Shown here: piece by piece, positions 27,305 through 27,736 of the stretch
Numbering within the stretch: the first letter of the stretch is position 1
How the letters are laid out: every line of letters starts with the position of its first letter
DNA from: Betaproteobacteria bacterium
GTDB taxonomy: Bacteria; Pseudomonadota; Gammaproteobacteria; Burkholderiales; Ga0077523
Length of the DNA: 27,736 nucleotides
Direction: 5' to 3'
Assembly: GCA_016713305.1 (NCBI GenBank)
Contig: JADJPK010000026.1
Coordinates: forward strand, 1 to 27,736
The notes under the pieces: model-generated
What the model was told of the DNA's origin: nothing
The model's input: only the letters and a program-made list of their open reading frames with translations
Database searches by the model: none
Translations under genes and position numbers: made by a program

Positions 27305-27736
27305 GTGGAAGCTGCACGCCATCAGGATGTGCTTTTCGTTCTATTGGGGCTGTCACGGTGCTGGCCATGCACGCCGGGTTTGCGTTCCTGAACTGGGGAC
27401 GGTGCGCGGCAAGAATCAGGTGAACGCGCTGGTCAAGATACTGGCGGATCTCGCCATGTCGACGCCTCTCGCCTACTTCTCTTCGTCGGGTAATGGGCTG
27501 TTTCACGGACCGCTCCTCGTGGGCGCCGATAGCCGCCGGGCTGCGCCAACGGCTACGAGCTGACCAAGTTCTTCTTCCTGCTGACCTTGCTGCCGCAATC
27601 CCGGCCATCGTTTCCGGTGGCATCGCCGAACGTGCCCGCTTCTATCCGCAGCTGGTCGCCACGGCCCTGATCAAGTCGGCGCCGTCTATCCGTTCTTCGA
27701 GGGCATCGCCTGGAATGCGGCGCTTCTGGTATCCAG
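27305..27736 (+). CDS. amt: Ammonium transporter (Amt), 5' part only, frameshifted
   Basis: Inner-membrane ammonium channel. Across several frames I read VEAARHQDVLFVLLG, then TVLAMHAGFAFL, LGTVRGKNQVNALVKILADL, NGYELTKFFFLLTF, and AIPAIVSGGIAERARFYPQL, all typical of Amt helices 1-4. The window ends inside the gene (about FEGIAWNAAL). GTG at 27305 follows GGAGGA (27295-27300) and is used here, but the sequence just before it, in another frame, reads ERIADSAANFKELFGG, which also looks like protein. The true start may thus lie upstream, between about 27140 and 27250, perhaps with a signal peptide. Indels near 27340, 27390, 27460, 27550 and later obscure the frame. No glnK is visible on this side. 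Confidence 0.85.

Overview
The window (about 27.7 kb, high GC) looks like chromosome of a betaproteobacterium-like Gram-negative. The evidence is a TonB-dependent receptor, a lipobox protein, two PEP-CTERM proteins (implying exosortase sorting), an FAD-dependent GlpD and a MASE1-PAS-GGDEF-EAL protein. The taxonomic guess is inference; no rRNA is present. I see no tRNA, CRISPR array, insertion sequence or phage gene.

Layout. 1-2.1 kb (-/+): a Fic-family protein running off the left edge, a doubtful Cys-rich ORF and a small secreted protein. 2.4-11.1 kb (-): one compact operon, read right to left: a MalT-like ATPase/TPR/BTAD regulator, two Dpp/Opp-type permeases, a family-5 solute-binding protein and two ATPases. 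Junctions are 1-4 bp overlaps or short gaps. 11.4-15.8 kb (+): a small hypothetical protein, a YfbK-like vWA lipoprotein with an internal deletion, then a MoxR AAA+ ATPase with a CoxE-like vWA partner. 15.7-22.9 kb (-): GspE/PilB-type ATPase, then MASE1-PAS-GGDEF-EAL, then glpD, each overlapping the next by 4 bp (ATGA, GTGA). 23.0-27.2 kb (-): a promoter, a cobalamin riboswitch, two PEP-CTERM surface proteins and a BtuB-like TonB receptor. 27.3 kb to the right edge (+): an ammonium transporter, truncated.

Most notable is the 23.0-27.2 kb unit. A canonical cobalamin riboswitch stands before two predicted exosortase substrates (one DUF4465-like, one of an uncharacterised FENSF-containing family) and a BtuB-like receptor. 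I infer a vitamin-B12-repressed uptake system in which PEP-CTERM proteins take the place of the surface lipoproteins that feed BtuB in Bacteroidetes.

A second window-wide feature is frequent single-base indels. In at least ten genes the conserved protein sequence runs on across a frame change. Several long open frames are therefore artefactual fusions (permease-SBP, GspE-MASE1, EAL-GlpD) and several genes look split. Indels cluster at about 0.9-2.5, 8.8-12.5, 17.8-18.3 and 23-27.7 kb, while the rest is nearly clean. This fits uncorrected sequencing error better than gene decay. Gene boundaries below are given for the reconstructed genes.
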